64,000 nucleotides of DNA from Kingdonia uniflora (Eukaryota > Streptophyta > Magnoliopsida > Ranunculales > Circaeasteraceae): the NCBI GenBank assembly GCA_014058105.1, contig JACGCM010002394.1, forward strand, positions 2,046,001-2,110,000. Reading direction: 5' to 3'. The notes under the pieces are model-generated. The model ran no database searches, was not told the DNA's origin, and was given only the letters and a program-made list of their open reading frames with translations. How positions within the stretch are numbered: the first letter of the stretch is position 1; every line of letters starts with the position of its first letter. Both the position numbers and the translations under genes were made by a program. Below, in pieces: positions 40,830 through 52,180 of the stretch.

Positions 40830-42790
40830 CTGTTCGATAGGCCCAGAGGACATGTTGTAACTGTTAAGCCCATCGACCTTTCTTCACATCAACCAATTTT
40901 TTAAGCCGTCGACAATGGTTTTGTTGATTGCTTCGACTTCACCGTTGCCTTGGGGATAGTAAGGTGTTGAGGGGGAGAGGATGTTGTCGTGTTTTTTGAG
41001 AAAGTTTCTAACTTTGCTACTGATGAACTGGGGACCATTGACATATCAAATCATATGGGGGCAGTCGAAGTGTGTGATGACGTTTTTCGGTAGAAATTTG
41101 ATAACTTTTTCTTCTCTGGTTCGGCACAAAGGTACAGCTTCGACCCATTTGGTGAAGTAATCGGTTGCAACAAGGATGTTTTCTCTGCTACCCGAAGCTT
41201 TTGGGAAGGGACCAATGAGATCGATAGCCCATCTTTTGAATGGCCAGGAGACTTGACTAAAATGGAGGTCTTGAGAAGGGCAATCGATGTCATAAGAGTG
41301 ATGTTGGCATTTGTTACAGTATTTTGCATATTCTTCAGCTTATTTTTTCATATTTGGCCATAATAATCCTCGGGAGATGGCTCGAAGGGCCATAGACCAG
41401 CCAGCAGTGTGAGCACCGTAGGTTCCTTCGTGAAGTTTGGCTAAAATTGTAAAGGCTTCGGCTTGGGATATACATCAAAAGAAGACGCCATTTGGGGATT
41501 TGCGATGTAATTCATGTTTGTGGATAGTGTATCTGCGACAATTTTCTAACATCGATCGTCTGGCTTTGGGATCATCAGGGAGCGTGGCATTGTTGAGGTA
41601 ATGGAGGATGGTGTTCGCCAATCGTCTAGATCAAGGCTCTCACCCCTAGTATTGATGGCATTGACTTCCATCTGGTCGATACTTGGGTGTTTGAGTACTT
41701 TGATATGAAGGGTTCGGGATTCTGACTGTCCAAGCATGGCTGCAATATAGGCGAGGGCATCTACATGTTGGTTTTCCCCTTGAGGGTAATGAGTGATAGT
41801 AGATTTTTCGAGAAAAAGGTCCATGCGTTGTCTAATGGAAAGGGCATAATCAGCCATGCGACCATTAGCTTGGTTTTCTCCGGTATAATACCTCAGAGCA
41901 AGTTGGGAATCCGTGAAAGCGGCAAGTTTGGGAATGCCGTGGTTGAGAGCGAGGTTGAGGCCCTGGATCAAGGCTTCATACTCAGCTTTGTTATTGGAAC
42001 ATTCGATGGTAAGTTTGACGGCTTTCTCTATTTGATCATTAGTGGGTGTGACCAAGACAATACAAATTCCTGAGCCATTAGGTCTAGCGGATCCATTTGT
42101 GAATAAACGCCAACCAGTGTTAGGGTTCTTGTGATCTATTTTTTCGGGTTGGTCTCCTGTTAAGTCATCTTCGTGCTCTTCCCAATTGACATCTTCGATC
42201 GGGAAGTTGGCAAGAAAGTCTGCTACCACTTGGCCTTTCAGGGATATTTGCTTCTCAAATGTAATGTCATGTTTGTCAAGGTATACGGACCACTGCTGTA
42301 CTCGTCTGGATTTCTCTTTTTTACTGAGCACTTCTCGAAGGGGGTAACTTGTTATAACATGGATGGGGTGAGCTTGAAAATATGGTTTGAGTTTGCGAGC
42401 CAAATAGACATGGGAGAGAAGCAAACGCTCAAGTTTTGTATATCAAGTTTCTGCGAGTGTTAAAGTTTTGCTGATGAAATATACAGGTTTCTCTATGATG
42501 GAGTCGAGGCGAATAAGAACTGAACTGATAGAGGTATCTGTAACAGTGAGGTATAAAGAGAGTGTTTCGCCTTCGATAGGGGTGCTGATAATGGGTGGCC
42601 CGCCAAGATAAGTTTTGAGTTCGAGGAAGGCCTGTTCACATTCGGGTGTCCAGTTGATCTCGGGGTAACATTAATTTTTTGCTTTGTGGACACCTTGGTC
42701 GCGTAAGAGGGAAAAGAGCCAAGCAAATCTGTCAGAGGATTTGGAAATGAAATGGCCGAGGGCTACTATCTTTCCAACTATTTTCTGGAC
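40830..42790 (-). pseudogene. gypsy pol remnant: RT thumb, RNase H, integrase
   Basis: Read downward: RT C-terminal text (KIVALGHFISKSSDRFAWLF, WTPECEQAFLELKTYL, VYFISKTLTLAE), then the connection and RNase H (GWRLFTNGSARPNGSGICIV, NNKAEYEALIQGLNLALN, AAFTDSQL), where the first catalytic Asp of the usual DGS is Asn. The integrase core follows in shifted frames (WAMDLIGPFPKASG, ATDYFTKWVEAVPL, YYPQGNGEVEAINKT), ending near 40870. RT fingers and palm are missing, cut off at 42790 where the duplicated block begins. Multiple stops make it non-functional. Confidence 0.88.
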
Positions 42791-44057
42791 GTGTCTGTAT
42801 TGTCACTGTAACAGTTGTTGGTTATGTCTTTGCACTTTGTTACTGTGGCAGTGCTTGGGCCTGTCACTGTAGCTGCATGGACCATCCACTGCATCGTCTT
42901 GTCTAGTAAGCTGGCTGCCTGTCCCGCCATACCACGACCATGTGTAGATATGGTCGAAGTACTTATGCAGTGATGCGTGGAGTCCGTCCTCGAGGCTTGT
43001 TCGCAGTCGCAGCTTCTTCCTCGGGTGACCTTGAGGAAGCTTTTTTAAGGATTGAATGGGCTTCGATATATTCGAGTAGGCTTCAAAGTAGCCTTCGAGT
43101 GTCTGCTTGAGGTAGAGGGCTGCGAGTAGGCTACTACAAATTGTTTCAGAGATTTTTGTTATTGTAGGATGACATGGCCTACCGACGTGGACTAATAACG
43201 TGAAAGTGATCTAAAAAAACTCGGTTAACTTGTTGCTTAAAATCTCATGAAAGTCACGTGAGGGCATTTGTGAGAGTTCAGGTTAATAATTGACTTCAAA
43301 TGTGGTTGACCTGTGGTAAAAAAAAAATTAGGGACCAGAAGTGAATATTTAAACAACTTGGGGACTAAAGGCAAATATCCAGTTTGTAGGTAGGACTACA
43401 CTTTAAAAATCCCCAATATTCATCTTGTTTGGAGTTCGAACTACTGTGGGGTGGATTAAAATTAGGGTGGGTTTGGGTGAATTTACCCACCCTTGATCCT
43501 ACTGTTTTCCATGCTCTAATATACATATAATTCAATCATTCCTACATAAATATATATAAATAGTAATATAAACTCACTTTAGACACATCAATATTAACAA
43601 AAATCACAACACGACCTCATTTATCTCCTGTAGCAATATAATCACCTCGCTTTTTGAAATTAATTGTAGATATAACATCAACTACACACACAAAATAAAC
43701 ATATAATTTTACTCATAATGAAGTCCCTAATTCCAACAACTAATAATAGAAACACCTAACGGGAGAGAAAGAATCTTACTGTCTTGGACTTCTTCTCCTG
43801 GGTTTGGTTCGTCAAAGACCTGAGAAAACTTCCAATCCAAAGCAGCAGTTGAAGACCATGTGATACTATTCATAGCGGGATTGTCTGCCACATGTTTATG
43901 AAATTTTTAGGAAAGCTTGAGTTTTTTTTATATTTTTTTTTTCAGAATTAGGTGGCGTTTGTTTTTTCATCAAGTCAGACTAAGTCATCACACTTAGAGG
44001 TGCTCTTTTTTGGCACTAACTCAAGCTCAAGTCAGATTTGTTAACTTACTTCACTAA

Positions 44058-44528
44058 GAGCATCACCTAAAGTACCTCACTCACTTGCTTGAAAAAAAGC
44101 CAAATCCAAGTGAGTGCGTTTATATTTCTTCCAACAGTACCTCACTTAGTTTTATAAGCTTGCGCCTAAATGTTGGGCGCTTGTTTCAATTTATTTTTAT
44201 TTAAAAAAAAAAAAAGATTCATTAGATACCTAACTGTTTGGCGCCCGATTTGATTTATTTGAAAAAAAAAAATTGGATACCCATATCTTAAGCGCCCAAT
44301 TTGAATATTTTTTAGAAAAATCCAATTGAGCACCCAATTAGAAAACAAACAAATGCCCAACACTTAGGTGCCCAATCGCGACGTAATAAAGTAAGGATGA
44401 GCCTTGAAAAGCAAGACTCAACCTTATTTTTTGAGTTGAAAAACAAAGTCAGTGAGGTGATGTTGGTGCTCGAAATTCTTACGTGGCACCGTAGAAAGCA
44501 AGTCAGTGAGGCACTTTAGGAGATGATC
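44058..44528. mobile_element. Tourist-like MITE (in the duplicated block)
   Basis: Terminal inverted repeats GAGCATCACCTAAAGTACCT and GATCATCTCCTAAAGTGCCT (right end reversed), flanked by TAA on both sides (44055-44057, 44529-44531), as in Tourist/PIF MITEs. 471 bp, no ORF. The twin is at 51291-51764. Confidence 0.75.
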
Positions 44529-44728
44529 TAAGACACATTATCCCATTTGAGTAGGAGACTCAGATCTAAGTCTTATTTTTCACACAAAATAGCCCTTCCC
44601 ACTCCACCAAATTACTACCCCTAATCCTTTCCACCCCAACTCCAAAAAAATCCTACGAAAAAAAGGTACACAATTGCTCCAAACCTTTCCTCCTCCCCAA
44701 GCTGAAACCTTGGAGCTCATACTTTAGA

Positions 44729-44958
44729 CAGGCCCAGCCATGAGGGTGAGCGATATGTGCGACAGGGCATAAAGAGAAGAAGAAAAAAAATTACCTAGCC
44801 CATACACAAAATTATATTAAACCCAACCCATTATACAAGGCCTACAAACCAAATACCCAACTTCTCAAAACAAGGCCTTGTACTAAAAAAGATCTCTAAA
44901 AAAAAAAAAATTGAAGTAAAATATACCCAATTTTTTTCTTGGCTCAGGGCCTGTCCTG
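44729..44958. mobile_element. hAT-type MITE, copy 1
   Basis: 230-bp insert with CAGGCCCAGCC...GGGCCTGTCCTG ends and a perfect 8-bp target duplication ACTTTAGA (44721-44728, 44959-44966). AT-rich interior with no coding sequence. The twin lies at 51965-52180. Confidence 0.8.
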
Positions 44959-44966
44959 ACTTTAGA

Positions 44967-46579
44967 TCACCAATCAAGTTTTTTTTCACTCTCTCTCTCT
45001 AGGGATCAAGTTTGATCTATCAAGAATCAAGCAACTATAACTTAATCGTCAACTCTCAAATTCAAGGTTTGATCTCTTAACCCCTCAATTTGATTTGATA
45101 GGTATTTTCATATGTTTAAATATTACGCTGTTTCCCCATTTTTAATAGTTATCTCCAATCAATTTTGACTTTGAATTTCAGGTTTGAATGAAACCCTAGA
45201 TGAATCAATTATGGTTGATATAGTTATCATCTGCATGGTGGTGTTTGCTTCACTGCTACATTTTATTTAATTGCTGAATTTGTTTTAAACAACTAAATTT
45301 TTTTCCAGTATTGGGTTTGGTGTTCTCTAGACGACCAGACCTAATTTCTTTGAGTGAGAGAGAGAGCGAGAAAGAGAGAGAGTGAGAGAGTGAAAGAGAA
45401 ATATAAAAAAAGATAATTTGAAGTTGATTCGAGTTCCTCCTTATAGATCTACACTCTGGTGAGTTCGATTTCTATTCTGATTTCGAGATATAGATATTTT
45501 GGTTGTTAGGGAATTTTTTAGAACTGCAAAATTTGGGAGATTGGAAACTGATGGTGGAGAGAAAAAATTTCAATTTATCTACTTCTATTCTTCTTCTCCC
45601 ACCATCAACATCATCACCTCCATTAACTCACCTTCATGAAGATTTATACCAAAATAGGGTTTATACCAAAATGGGGATTGGGTTTACAAACCAGTAATTG
45701 GGTTTACTGACCAACAATGGGGATTAGGTTTATACAAAAATAGGGTTTCCTAGTTCACTCTCCTCTTCATACCTATTCATCAACAAAGCAACATTTCTCC
45801 TCTTGTGAGCTCCCCCACAATTGTATGTCTTTCTTATGTTAATGGAATTGATAATTTGATATGAATTTACAAGTTATAATGTAGGGTGATTTCAGTATTA
45901 TTAGTCTTAAATGGGTTTATGTTAGTTAAAGGAAAAAAACAATGGCTAATTAAGTTGAAACGATATTAACGGCGATGGTGAATGTATGTGTATAATGGAG
46001 TTGCTGTTTTGATTTCGCAATTATTAGAATTGCGATTGGCATTGTAACTGTGATTGTTTGAGTTTGGTTCTATTGTGAGGTTGAATCGCAAAAAGAGATT
46101 CTTTTAGTTTTGACTTTATTCCCTATGAATTGTTAATATTTGTTGAATTGGATGTAAAAATTTGGCAGAGTTTTGATTTTATTCTCTGTAAATTGTTCTC
46201 TTGAAGTTATCTATGTTTTGGGAAATTTCTTCATATCACATGAAGTTGTAGATAGTTAAAGATTTGAGTTTGAGAGTTATCTGTTTTGTATAAGCTATAC
46301 CTCCACAGTCCCACTGCATAGCTGTTGAGTGATATGACAGTCTCTAGAAACTCTAGATTACCTTACGATAGGTCTCACATTTGTGTAGTGATCATGAGCA
46401 GACTTTACAACGAGTTACTAGCTAGTTAAAGTTTTGATTTTTAATTGACTTGTTTGGGTTGATTTGAAGTGCAAACTTATAGATTTTCTGAAGTTTAGGA
46501 ATTATTCTTGTTTATTGTTGTTTTACTTTGGGGTATTGGGTTTGTTAATTAAAATTGTCTTTGATATAGGATAAAAAAA
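44967..46579. other. Region upstream of HBD ORF copy 1
   Basis: Contains a CT run (about 44990-45003), a GA run (45354-45402) and T-rich stretches that look like leader introns. A 64-residue open frame at 45503-45697 is shared in part with the twin region at 52900. It has low-complexity Ser/Pro text and no recognisable domain, so it is not called as a gene. Confidence 0.4.
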
Positions 46580-46915
46580 ATGGCTAAAGGTGCACGGGGG
46601 AAAGTGTATGTTGTGTTTGTTGGGCGGCATCTTTGTACCTACCAAACATGGGCAGAGTGTAGATCAGAGGTTTTGAGATATCCATGTGCTTTATATCAGT
46701 ATATGGATACAGGGGACGAAGCAGAGCATGCTATTGCTAAATTTCTTGCCCTCAAGTCGTGCACTGAACCTAAATTAGAAGTAGTTCCCACTTCTTTAGT
46801 TGTGAAGGAAGAAGCAGAACATGCTTTTGCTAAACATGAGCTTCAATTCTCATATCTTCATCTTTTAGTTATATTGGCAATAGTTGTTGTATATGTAACA
46901 TTTATGTTAGTCTGA
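46580..46915 (+). CDS. Small protein: RNase H1-type hybrid-binding domain plus C-terminal membrane segment, copy 1
   Basis: 111 codons. Residues about 5-58 fit the RNase H1 N-terminal hybrid-binding (viroplasmin-type) domain: RGKVYVVFVGRHLCTYQTWA, EVLRYPCALYQYMDT and DEAEHAIAKFLA, including the aromatic Trp and Tyr positions used to bind RNA:DNA hybrid in RNase H1. No RNase H catalytic domain follows. After a short linker with two similar EEAEHA(F/I)AK phrases, residues about 90-111 form one hydrophobic segment (YLHLLVILAIVVVYVTFMLV) at the very C-terminus, as in tail-anchored proteins. It lies just upstream of a Harbinger-like transposase remnant on the same strand. Function is unknown. Transcription is unproven. 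Confidence 0.6.
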   Translation: MAKGARGKVYVVFVGRHLCTYQTWAECRSEVLRYPCALYQYMDTGDEAEHAIAKFLALKSCTEPKLEVVPTSLVVKEEAEHAFAKHELQFSYLHLLVILAIVVVYVTFMLV

Positions 46916-47112
46916 TTATGTTTGAGACTATCATGTATGGATATTGCTGAATTTTTTCAAAAACCTAAAGGCCTTGGGCTTGGGCTTGAGTTCAATAGAT
47001 ATTAAAAGCGTAATATGTAGTGAACTATCTAATGTCTCTTTGGATTGTGTTTGGCGTTCTTGATTTGTGAGTAGTATATAATTGTTATATAAATTATTTT
47101 ATTACAGTTAAT

Positions 47113-47940
47113 ATGGATCCTAGACAGTGGACCATTATTCGGTTAACAGCCTTAGCATTCGTACCTAGGATGCTAGCAAAAAAAAGAAAGAGAGAAGTTG
47201 CATGTGTCTATCTTAACGGGTAGAGAACGCATCAATGAGATTCTTAGTGGCCCTAACCAGATTGCTTATGATTCGTTAAGGATGAATACAGATGCAATAT
47301 TTGTTTCTTTATGTGGACATTTCAGAGATAGGGGATGGGTATAGATATCCAACACATAGATGTAGAATAAAGGATTGGATATTTTTTTAGAAACTATAGT
47401 TCATTCAGTGTGAAACCGCATAATGAAGCATAAACATCAGCATTCAGAAGCAACTATTAGTAAGAGTTTATACGAAGTGTTGAGAGGAATGTTTTACTTT
47501 AACAAGGAGATGATAGTGCCTTCTAATTTTTAGAAACTAGGAGAAATTCATATTCATGAACAGTTAAGAGAATGACCATTCAAAGGGGCTATTGGAGCTA
47601 TAGATGGCACCTTGATTAGTGTATAAGTTCCTAAATCGGACCAAATTCCATTTAGGGTAAGAGGGAATGATGATTACTTTCATAATGTGATGACAGTATG
47701 TGATTTTGATATTACTTTCATCTATGTCCAAGCCGGTTGGGAAGACACTGCTCATGACTCGAATATCCTAACTCAAACTATTAGAGACCCAACTAACAAG
47801 TTTACCCTGCCTCTTACTGAAGGTAATCATCAAAATTTAAGTTTTGATAGTGAAGTATCTACTAATTTATTACTTTATTATAATTAGGGTTTGTTAATTA
47901 TTTTGTAGACATGTATTACTTGTGTGATGTAGCATACGTG
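47113..47940 (+). pseudogene. Harbinger-like transposase remnant, copy 1 (truncated)
   Basis: Starts MDPRQWTIIRLTALAFVPRM. After a stop the frame shifts to GRERINEILSGPNQIAYDSL and RMNTDAIFVSLCGHFRDRGW, a Harbinger N-terminal pattern. After further stops come KGAIGAIDGTLISV (first catalytic Asp), FDITFIYVQAGWEDTAHDS (second) and a splice-like end. The text stops at 47940, where gypsy gag begins. It matches 54442-61476. Several stops make it dead. Confidence 0.75.
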
Positions 47941-49600
47941 CATTGAGGTTTGTGGTAAGGCCCATCAAGATAGCTGGGAAGGTCGGCAATATACTGGTGT
48001 AGACGACCTTTTTTGGGGATGAGTTCGAGAGAGCGGTGGAGGGCGAAACATTTGTTTGTATGGTGACAGTTAAATTTGTGATTGGCGCAGTAAGGTTTGC
48101 CTGGTCTGACTTCGATAGGGAAAGGGATACGCGAGATGGGGTCTGCCTGGATATGTAGTAGAAGGGTCCTGCGAGGGGATGTGAGTGTGGGTAAACTGGC
48201 TTTGGTCGCTTCTTGCGAGCTTCAACACTGTTATCGATGTTAGGGCATTTTTGGCTCTCAGTCTTCAGTGAGACTGGAGCGATCAGGGGTGTTGGAGCGG
48301 AAGGCAAGTTTTGTCGAGGTTTACTAATAGCAGGGGTCAAAGGTTAGCTTGGCTTATGTGACTCGCGGAGGTGCTCGAGGACAATATAACCGTTGACTTT
48401 TAAGAGCATCACTTCGAGGGTTTGAGGTTTGTGGAGAACGTGATGTTCTTTGACTCAACTATGATCAGGTAGGGTATTCGAGTATGCGAGTATGGCATTC
48501 GCACCGTCATGATTCTTGATTTTCTGTGATTCATCGAGGAACCTTTTGGTGAAGGCTTCGAGTGTCTCATTGTTGGATTCTCTGAAATTTAATAGTCCGT
48601 CGACTCTGACTTCTCTATCCATATTGAAGGCAAACTGGGCGATGAAAAGCCATGACAGTAGTTCGAAGCTTCGTATTGTGCCATTTGGAAGATTGTGATA
48701 CCATCGAAGGGGGCTATCAGTGAGGCTGGTGAGAAAAAGGCGACATAGCTGGTAGTCGGCTTTACAGTAGAAGCTCAGAGCATTTTGGAATTTGAGAATG
48801 TGTGATTGAGGGTCTGTGTTGCAGTATTTGCTGAGTTTTGGGGCACGAAATTTGGAGGGTATCTCGATAACGAGAAGTTTGGGGCATAAGGGGTTGTTCA
48901 GGCGACTCCAAGAACTGGGAGTTGGGCTCGTGGTGACACGAACAACGGGTTATATTTTGAGGTCGAAATCTTGCTGTGCAGCATAGGCAGGATGAAGGGG
49001 AGATCGAACGATTCGAGGGTGATGAGGTCGAGTGGGTGGAACATGTTCGGCGCTATGCTCCCTGAGAAGTTCTCAGGCTGGGCAGAGTTTAGGATGTCGG
49101 GATGATCGGAAAGTGGAATTAGAGGATTTTTCTGTGGGGTGAATGCCGAGGTGGATGGAACCGGTAGGAGGAATAATGTGGGGAACACCCGTGGCTTGGA
49201 TATTTCCTTGGGCCTCTCCAAGAGTGGGTAATGGTCCCAGACGGGCGTGGGCAGGCATACACGATGGATCTGGTGCTTGGGATGGCCGAGCAGGTTCTAG
49301 AGGTTGTAGTCTCTGCAGCTCTCAAACGGTATTGCGTAACTTGCTGATTTCCCAGTTCTGTCTATTCTCGTCATCCAGGCGGCGATTCCGTTTAGTTTCT
49401 AGCTCCTTGCGGTAGTTTTCACGCTCTTGGTGAAGTTGTGCATGGTGGCGCTCCTCGGCTTGAGCGACTTGTTGAGATAGTAAAGCTATTTAGGTGGCCA
49501 CTCCGTCGATGGAGATGCCAGCATGGGTTGAACTGGAACGGAGGGCAGGTGCAATTGAGAAGAATCTGTGGAAGATGAAAACAAAGGGAGGGAAGGAGAA
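47941..49600 (-). pseudogene. gypsy gag remnant
   Basis: Minus-strand text in shifting frames. A coiled-coil start (QAEERHHAQLHQERENYRKE) lies near 49430-49480, then a Pro-rich linker and the retrotransposon gag core (KYCNTDPQSHILKFQNALSF, LFLTSLTDSPLRWYHNLPNG, NETLEAFTKRFLDESQKI). A Cys/His cluster (PYCANHKFNCHHTNKCFALH) and GRLHQYIADLPSYLD near 48000-48120 follow. This order is typical of Tat-like gag. The gene is cut at 47940 by the duplicated block and has numerous stops. Confidence 0.8.
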
Positions 49601-49639
49601 AAAGGGACTGGTGGGGTGGGAAGCACAGACAACACTAAT

Positions 49640-50373
49640 TGTAGGGGCCTGAGTTCTTTTGGAGGGGAGTCGGCTCTTACAACACGGGGTTAATCTTCAA
49701 TCCAAGGAATGTAAGTAAATAATCTAATGCTTGAACAATCTATAGACTAAATAATTGCGTAGAGGTCCGAATGTGACGCTCTACGACCTCTGATGAGGAT
49801 TTTTAAGAATGTTTTTATTACTGAAGAGTAATCGAAGGTTCGAGTACTAGGTTTTTCCAGGGTGATCAAAGGTATATTGCAAAGGTGCTGAGGAATTTTT
49901 TTTAACATCTCCTTGGTTTCCCCTCTCTCCTATTTATAGAACATAGAAAGGGATGAGTCACCAAGGTTAGGTCAGATTATAAGGGTAATTGTCTGGATAT
50001 CCCGGTAGGGGTATGGGCGCTGGACATGTCTGTACTGTCACTGTAACAGCTGTTGGTTATGTCTTTGTACTTTGTCACTGTGGCAGTGCTTGGGCCTGTC
50101 ACTGTAGCTGCAAGGACCAACCACTGCATCGTCTTGTCTGGTGAGCTGGCTGCCTGTCACGTCATACCTCGACCATGTGTAGATATGGTCAAAGTGCTTA
50201 TGCTGTGGTACGTGGAGTCCGTCCTCGAGGCTTGTTCGCAGTCAGAGCTCCATGCTCGGGTGATCTTGAGGAAGCTTGTTTAAAGATTGAATGGGCTTCG
50301 ATATTTTTGAGTAGGGTTCGAAGTAGCCTTCGAGTGTTTGCCTGGGGTAGAAGGCTACGAGTAGGCTACTACA
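49640..50373 (-). repeat. 5' LTR of the gypsy element
   Basis: 734 bp, plus-strand ends TGTAGGGGCC and GGCTACTACA, similar to 36411-37146 along its whole length. It is followed on the right by the AATTG target duplication. Differences from the other LTR are scattered and the element is not recent. Confidence 0.9.
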
Positions 50374-50657
50374 AATTGTTTTTACAATTTTTGTTATTGT
50401 AAGATGAATTAGCCTACCGACGTAGACTAATAACGTGAAAGTGATCTAAAAATACCCGGTTAACTTGTTGCTTAAAATTTCATGAAAGTTACGTGAGGGC
50501 ATTTGTGAGAATTCAGGTTAATAATTGACTTCAAATGTGGTTGACCTTCGATCAAAGAAAAATTAGGGACCAGAAGCGAATATTTAAACAACTTGGGGAC
50601 TAAAGGCATATATCCAGTTTGTAGGTGGGACTACACTCTAAAAATCCCTAATATTCA

Positions 50658-51290
50658 TCTTGTTTGGAGTTCGAACTACTGTGGGGTGGATTAAAATTGG
50701 GGTGGGTTTGGGTGAATATACCCACCCTTGACCTTATTGTTGGCCATGCTCTAATATACATATAATTCAATCATTCCTATATAAATATTTGTAAATAGTA
50801 ATATAAACTCACTTTAGACACATCAGTATTCTCAAAAATCACAACACAGCCTCATTTATCTCCCGTAGCAATATAATCACCTCGCTTTTTGAAATTAATT
50901 GTAGATATATCATCAACTAAACGCACAAAATAAACATATAATTTTACTCATAATGAAGTCCCTAATTCCTTCAATTAATAATAGAAACACCTAACGGGAG
51001 AGAAAGAATCTTACTGTCTTGGACATCTTCCCCTTGGTTTGGTTCGTCAGAGACCTGAGAAAACTTCCAATCCAAAGCAACAGTTGAAGACCATGTGATA
51101 CTACTCATAGCGGGATTGTCTGCCACATGTTTATGAAATTTTTAGGAAAGCTTGAGTTTTTTTAGATTTTTTTTCAGAATTAGGTGGCGTTTATTTTTTT
51201 CATCAAGTCAGACTAAGTCATCACACTTAGAGGTGTACTTTTTTGGCACTAACTCAAGCTCAAGTCAGATTTGTTAACTTACTTCACTAT
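50658..51290. other. Flank to the right of the MULE
   Basis: AT-rich DNA without a gene. GGGTGGGTTTGGGTGAAT faces TATACCCACCC at about 50700-50730 as a small inverted repeat. The region from about 51180 resembles the end of another MITE (AGTCAGACTAAGTCATC). The same sequence occurs at 43423-44057. Confidence 0.4.
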
Positions 51291-51764
51291 GAGCATCTCT
51301 TAAAGTACCTCACTCACTTGCTTGAAAATAAAGCTAAATCCAAGTGAGTGCGGTTATATTTCTTCCAACAGTACCTCACTTAGTTTTTTAAGCATGCGCC
51401 TATATGTTGGGTGCTTGTTTCATTTTATTTTTATTTAAAAAATAAATAAAGATTCATTAGATACCTAACTGTTAGGCGCCCGATATGATTTATTTTGAAA
51501 AAAAAAAATTGGATGCCCAAATCTTAAGCGCCCAATTTGAATTTTTTTTAGAAAAATCCAATTGGGTGCCCAATTAGAAAACAAACAAGTGCCCAACACT
51601 TAGGTTCCCAATCGCGACGTAATAAAGAAAGGTTGAGCCTTGAAAACCAAGACTCAACCTTTTTTTTTGAGTTGAAAAACCAAGTCAGTGAGGTGATGTT
51701 GGAGCTCAAAAATCTTACGTGGCATCGCAGAAAGCAAGTCAGTGAGGCACTTTAGGAGATGATC
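51291..51764. mobile_element. Tourist-like MITE, original copy
   Basis: Twin of 44058-44528, with ends GAGCATCTCTTAAAGTACCT and GATCATCTCCTAAAGTGCCT. The flanks are TAT and TAA, so one base of the target duplication has changed. Confidence 0.7.
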
Positions 51765-51964
51765 TAAGACCCAATATCCCATCTGAGTAGGTGACTTAGA
51801 GCCAAGTCTTATTTTTCACCCAAAATTGCCCTTCCCACTCCACAAAATTTCTACCCTAATCCTTTCCTCCTCCTACTCCAAAAAAATTTGGCGAAATAAA
51901 GGTACATAATTGCTCCAAACCTTTCCTCCTGCCCTAACTGAAACCTTGGAGCTCATACTTCAGA

Positions 51965-52180
51965 CAGGCCCAACCATGAGGGTGTGCGATATGTGCGACA
52001 GGGCATAAAGAGTAGAAGAAAAAAAATTGCCTACCCCATACAAAAAATTATATTAAACCCAACCCATTATACAAGGCTTACAAACCAAATACCCAACTTC
52101 TCAAAACAAGGCCTAGTACTAAAAAAAAATAATTGAAGTAAAAAATGCCCAATTTTTTTCTTGGCACAGGGCCAGTCCTG
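51965..52180. mobile_element. hAT-type MITE, copy 2
   Basis: Twin of 44729-44958. The flanking target duplication is ACTTCAGA on the left and ACTTTAGA on the right. Ends CAGGCCCAACC and GGGCCAGTCCTG. No ORF. Confidence 0.75.

Larger units (their letters stand above)
42785..47940. repeat. Duplicated block (LTR end + AATTG + right flank) lying inside the gypsy element
   Basis: This block matches 50020-54680 and then 60890-61476. It begins in the last 350 bp of the LTR, passes the LTR end (43138), the AATTG duplication (43139-43143) and the MULE end with its 9-bp duplication (43414-43422, one change), and continues through MITEs, the small HBD ORF and transposase text, stopping at 47940. It lacks the 6.2-kb LINE found in the other copy. 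It sits between gag and pol and replaces part of pol. Breakpoints are sharp. Confidence 0.88.
36411..50373 (-). mobile_element. Ty3/gypsy retrotransposon (Tat-like), rearranged
   Basis: LTRs are 36411-37146 and 49640-50373, with perfect target duplication AATTG (36406-36410, 50374-50378). Orientation is minus. A purine tract GAGAGGGGGCGAA abuts the 36411-37146 LTR, and the other LTR is followed by ATTAGTGTTGTCTGTG, which looks like the usual gypsy GGCGCCGTCTGTG primer site after C-to-T decay. Order on the minus strand is 5' LTR, gag, [5.2-kb duplicated block], RT thumb/RNase H, integrase, antisense-ORF region, 3' LTR. An archaeal-type RNase H and an antisense region before the 3' LTR suggest the Tat lineage. 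Confidence 0.85.
35815..50648. mobile_element. Mutator-like (MULE) element split by the gypsy insertion
   Basis: The left end starts GGGATTTTTTGAGTGTAGTC (35815) and the right end is its reverse complement (CTACACTCTAAAAATCCC, to 50648), with homology continuing about 200 bp inward. A perfect 9-bp target duplication TAATATTCA lies at 35806-35814 and 50649-50657, diagnostic of MULEs. Without the gypsy insertion it is only about 0.86 kb. Its interior (36087-36407) has an open frame with a Ser run but no recognised protein; captured host sequence is possible. Confidence 0.85.

Noticed and set aside
46580..46915. Hybrid-binding domain as evidence of an integrated caulimovirus
   Set aside because: The same domain is the normal N-terminus of RNase H1. 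No movement, coat or pararetroviral polymerase text is nearby, and the neighbours are Harbinger genes.
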